DNA of 8,505 bases from CAIUMH01 sp037142475 (GTDB taxonomy: Bacteria > Actinomycetota > Acidimicrobiia > Acidimicrobiales > RAAP-2), in assembly GCA_037142475.1 (NCBI GenBank), contig JBAXAR010000087.1, positions 1-8,505 on the forward strand, in the 5' to 3' direction. Numbering within the stretch: position 1 is the stretch's first letter; each line of letters starts with the position of its first letter. Under the pieces are notes generated by a model. That model saw nothing but the letters and a program-made list of their open reading frames with translations. It had not been told where the DNA came from and made no database searches. A program made the position numbers and the translations under genes. Shown here one piece after another: positions 5,783 through 8,505 of this stretch.

Positions 5783-7068
5783 TGGACGGAGATCAGGTGG
5801 TAGCTGCGCTTCCCTTTTCGGAGCACAAGGTAGCGACCATGGAGGAGGTCATCGGGCCCCAGGGTTGCATCGAGTCCGAGACGGGGAACGTCATTGACAA
5901 AGATCCCCCCCTGCTCAATCGCTCGTCTCGCCTCACCCTTCGACGCCACAAGGTCAGTTCCGGCCACCACGTCGATCACCAGGGGTCTCCCAGCAAGTCC
6001 TTCTGCCGACAGCACGGTTGATGGCACCTCGGAAGCCACGTCGAGGAGGGTCGCCTCGTCGAGCGACGCCACTGCTCCGCTAAAGAGCGCTCGAGAAGCC
6101 TCTTCGGCTCGCTTGCGTTCCGCTTCACCGTGGACGAGATCAATCACACTCGCCGCCAAGGCTCGCTGAGAAGCCCTGAGGTGCGGTTCTTCGGCGGTCT
6201 GCCGATCGAGGACATCGATTTCCTCGAGATCCAAGAAGGTGAAGAAGCGGAGGTAGGAACCGACGACGGCGTCTTCGGCCTGAAGAAGGAATTGGTACAA
6301 GCGATACGGGCTCGTTCGTGCCGCATCAAGCCACACGCGGTCAGTTCCACCTTCAGATTTTCCGAACTTGGTCCCGTCAGCCTTGGTCACGAGCGGTGAC
6401 GTCAGGCCGAACGCATGGGCTCCGGTGCGCTTGCGGACGAGCTCGATCCCCATGGTGATGTTGCCCCACTGATCGGAGCCGCCGACTTGGAGCGTGCAAC
6501 CGTGATCCTCATGCAACCGAGCGAAGTCATAGGCCTGCAGGAGCATGTAGGAGAACTCAGTGAACGAGATTCCCTGATCAGGGCGCTCGAGCCGGGACTT
6601 GACGGACTCTTTGGCCACCATCTGATTCACCGTGAAGTGCTTCCCGGTGTCACGGAGGAACTCGAGAAGCGAGAGTTCCCCGAGCCACGCCGCATTGTCG
6701 AGGAGAAGAGCCTGGGATCGACCGGCTGACTCATCGAAATCAAGAAAACGAGAGAGCTGACCGCGAATCGATGCGACATTTGAGGCGATCTCGTCGAGGC
6801 TCAGCAGCGGGCGCTCCTCGGACTTGCCACCCGGATCGCCGATCATGCCCGTGCCGCCACCTGCCAGGGCAATCGGGCGATTCCCCCCGATCTGGAGTCG
6901 GCGCAGTGTGCAGACTTGAAGCAGGTGCCCGACGTGCAGGCTGTCGGCGGTCGGATCAAAGCCTGCGTAGAGCGTGACGCCCCCCGCATCGAGCTGATCG
7001 AACAGCCCCTCATCGGTGACCTGATGGACCAGGCCACGTGCTCGCAGGTCTTCTGACGTCGTCACCAT
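5779..7068 (-). CDS. tyrS: tyrosyl-tRNA synthetase
   Basis: TyrS charges tRNA-Tyr with tyrosine via tyrosyl-adenylate. The product is 429 aa, the usual bacterial length. Class I features seen: YAGFDPTADSLHVGHL with the HIGH-type motif HVGH (45-48) and tyrosine-contacting Y34; FTEFSYMLLQAYD with Y174, Q178 and D181 in the expected tyrosine pocket; GGSDQWGN (196-203); and the KMSKS-type loop as KFGKS (234-238), the form typical of bacterial TyrS. A C-terminal S4 RNA-binding domain (about 363-429) ends GRYLVLRKGKRSYHLISVQ. The start at 7068 (MVTTSEDL) gives the correct N-terminus; a GTG one codon later is better spaced from GGAG. The open frame extends to 7362, but that part is antisense to the divergent gene. 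It heads an overlapping cluster with the lipoprotein and flavin-reductase-like genes. Confidence 0.97.
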   Translation of the reverse strand: MVTTSEDLRARGLVHQVTDEGLFDQLDAGGVTLYAGFDPTADSLHVGHLLQVCTLRRLQIGGNRPIALAGGGTGMIGDPGGKSEERPLLSLDEIASNVASIRGQLSRFLDFDESAGRSQALLLDNAAWLGELSLLEFLRDTGKHFTVNQMVAKESVKSRLERPDQGISFTEFSYMLLQAYDFARLHEDHGCTLQVGGSDQWGNITMGIELVRKRTGAHAFGLTSPLVTKADGTKFGKSEGGTDRVWLDAARTSPYRLYQFLLQAEDAVVGSYLRFFTFLDLEEIDVLDRQTAEEPHLRASQRALAASVIDLVHGEAERKRAEEASRALFSGAVASLDEATLLDVASEVPSTVLSAEGLAGRPLVIDVVAGTDLVASKGEARRAIEQGGIFVNDVPRLGLDATLGPDDLLHGRYLVLRKGKRSYHLISVQ

Positions 7069-7116
7069 CGCTCCAGAGCCTGCCACAGGGCAGCGGTGGC
7101 CCTGGGCGAAGGCGGG

Positions 7117-7122
7117 TAGCCT
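7117..7122 (+). promoter_or_regulatory. candidate -10 element for a leaderless transcript of the carotenoid-oxygenase-like gene
   Basis: TAGCCT (TANNNT) ends 6 bases before the GTG at 7129. Its TAG is also an in-frame stop for that gene, so the coding region cannot begin further upstream. It lies in the 60-base divergent space shared with tyrS. No -35 was recognised. Confidence 0.4.
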
Positions 7123-7128
7123 CCGAGC

Positions 7129-8502
7129 GTGGCCACTCCCGAGCAGATGATCGAGCTCCCCGAGATCCCGCCCACCTCGCGGGCTCTTTTGACCGGTTTT
7201 AGAGCTCCGGTACGCGCTGAGTCCTTCGAGACTGGGCCCTTCGGCGTCACCGGTGTGATCCCTCCGGGCCTCGAGGGAATCGTGATGTGGGTCGGACCCA
7301 ACCCCGCCATCATCGACGACCCGGAGACCTACGACCCAGCCGATGGCGACGGCATGGTCCACGCTCTGTCGATCACTGATGGAGAGGTGCGATCGGTCCG
7401 CTCTCGCTTCATCGCCACTCGCTCGATGGTCGAAAGGCTTGGCCTACGGGCGCCACAGGGGCCACTCGCCGCAGCCGGACCGACCGCGAATACGACACTT
7501 GTCAGGATCGCCAATCGAATCATTGCCCTCGACGGGAAAGGCCTCGGTTACCGGATCACGACTGGTCTTGCCACCGCCTGCGTCGAGGACTTCGACACCA
7601 TGTTGACCACCCCCATGGGAACCGCGACCGTGGTGGATCCTGAAACCGGAGGGGCGGCGTTCCTCGGCCTTGACCCTGAGGGTCCACCACACGTTCGGCT
7701 TCACGAGGTGAGCGGCCAAGGAGTCCTCACGGTGACCACGGCGCTCCCGCTGGGAGCAACCGGAGCAACTCCGGGTCTCGGTGCGACCCGTTCCACCATC
7801 GCCGTCGCGGAATCCAGCCTGCTGGGCCACGTGCCCCAAGGAGACGACGATGTCCGCAGCGACATCACCTTCGATCCGGACCGCCGACCAGCCGTTGGTC
7901 TGCTCCCTCGTGGTCGACCAGGTTCGGAAATCACCTGGTGTGCCAGCTCCCCAGGACACATCGGCGATGTGCTCGAGATGCGCGACACCGCCGACGGCGC
8001 CGAACTGGTGGTCGTCCGATCGGTGCCAGAGCGAAGCGATGATCCGTCGTGGCGACCCCACCGCCGGGTTGGGTCCCTGGAGAAGCTCACGGTCGATGGG
8101 TCAAGGCGGTCTGTCACCCTTGATCAACTCGATGATCTTGTGATCGATGGAGCATCGAGTGATGCGGCTGAACTCATGGAGCATCGTCGACACCACTATG
8201 CCGCGACCGCCGATGGATCGATGCTCGTTCGCTACAACTCAACGAGTGGGGTTGCTCAACGACGCGAGCTCCCTGCTGAGCTCGTGGCGTCTCGGCCTTT
8301 GTTCGCTCGAGATCCCGAGGGTCGCAGTGACGAAGAAGGATGGATCATTGTCCCCTGCTTCGACCGCACGTCATCATTGACCACGGTGCTCATTTTGGAC
8401 GGCACCCGATTCCTTGGCGCCCCTCAGGCGATTGTCACCCTCCCCACCAGGCTTCCCTTCGACCTGACGGGTCTCTTCGTGGGAGCCGAGGCCTTCCGCT
8501 AA
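7129..8502 (+). CDS. carotenoid oxygenase (RPE65/CCD) family protein lacking the iron-binding histidines; probable pseudoenzyme
   Basis: The 457-aa product has the layout of carotenoid cleavage oxygenases, seven-bladed propellers that normally hold Fe(II) with four histidines. Family landmarks kept: GVIPPGLEGIVMWVGPNP (42-59), DGDGMVHAL (72-80), NTTLVRIANRIIALDGKGLGYRIT (121-144), DPETG (170-174), LLPR (258-261), the EGWIIV strand and RLPFDLTG (441-448). At the four ligand sites, aligned by eye on neighbouring motifs, histidine is absent: A166 (AHPKxDPxTG site), about P215 (HDFxxT site), D280 (FHxxNAYE site) and T447 (PYGFHG site). The protein is full length with no frameshift, so this is not simple gene decay. 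Loss of oxygenase activity is inferred; a binding or structural role is possible. The start is GTG; an in-frame TAG twelve bases upstream blocks any longer form, and M7 (7147) is the alternative. It is divergent from tyrS. Confidence 0.8.
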   Translation: MATPEQMIELPEIPPTSRALLTGFRAPVRAESFETGPFGVTGVIPPGLEGIVMWVGPNPAIIDDPETYDPADGDGMVHALSITDGEVRSVRSRFIATRSMVERLGLRAPQGPLAAAGPTANTTLVRIANRIIALDGKGLGYRITTGLATACVEDFDTMLTTPMGTATVVDPETGGAAFLGLDPEGPPHVRLHEVSGQGVLTVTTALPLGATGATPGLGATRSTIAVAESSLLGHVPQGDDDVRSDITFDPDRRPAVGLLPRGRPGSEITWCASSPGHIGDVLEMRDTADGAELVVVRSVPERSDDPSWRPHRRVGSLEKLTVDGSRRSVTLDQLDDLVIDGASSDAAELMEHRRHHYAATADGSMLVRYNSTSGVAQRRELPAELVASRPLFARDPEGRSDEEGWIIVPCFDRTSSLTTVLILDGTRFLGAPQAIVTLPTRLPFDLTGLFVGAEAFR

Positions 8503-8505
8503 GCG

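Noticed and set aside
7069..7362. 98-residue N-terminal extension of tyrS
   Set aside because: Bacterial TyrS normally starts about where MVTTSEDL begins. The extension is antisense to the conserved GPNP/DGDGMVHA region of the carotenoid-oxygenase-like gene.
7444..8061. Minus-strand open frame inside the carotenoid-oxygenase-like gene
   Set aside because: Gly/Arg-rich with no motif and no good start context; the plus strand has family landmarks throughout.
8147..8186. Direct repeat of ATGGAGCATCG at 8147-8157 and 8176-8186
   Set aside because: Two copies only, read in different frames within the coding region; probably chance in a sequence rich in GATC/ATCG words.

Overview
The window is a dense, GC-rich bacterial chromosome segment. 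It carries ten complete genes and one cut by the left edge. The gene order aroC-aroK-aroB, an NfuA-type Fe-S carrier, GTG starts, and short TAGnnT hexamers a few bases before several starts (a leaderless-transcript pattern) point to an actinomycete. My best guess is the class Acidimicrobiia or a close relative. This is inference from gene content and style, since no rRNA or other phylogenetic marker was compared.

Left region (1-3240, all minus strand): read in transcription order, an NfuA-like protein is followed by chorismate synthase (aroC), shikimate kinase (aroK) and 3-dehydroquinate synthase (aroB, cut by the window edge). The three aro genes are fused by two identical TGATG stop/start overlaps and look like one translationally coupled shikimate-pathway operon. 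AroB catalyses step 2, AroK step 5 and AroC step 7 on the way to chorismate.

Middle region (3265-4750): divergent from nfuA is a plus-strand cysteine-rich protein (248 aa) of the cysteine-cluster, metal-chelating kind. It is followed by a convergent 71-aa putative zinc-binding protein on the minus strand and a plus-strand 77-aa protein of unknown function with a perfect Shine-Dalgarno sequence.

Right region (4749-8502): a minus-strand operon runs tyrS (tyrosyl-tRNA synthetase), a small lipoprotein, then a flavin-reductase-like split-barrel protein, with overlapping stop/start codons at both junctions. Divergent from tyrS is a complete plus-strand gene for a carotenoid-oxygenase-family protein. 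It keeps the family's N-terminal landmarks (GPNP, DGDGMVHA) but appears to have lost all four iron-binding histidines. This probable pseudoenzyme is the most unusual item in the window.

No tRNA, rRNA, CRISPR array, insertion sequence or attachment site was seen. No stretch over 300 bases lacks a gene; the longest gap is 4295-4504.
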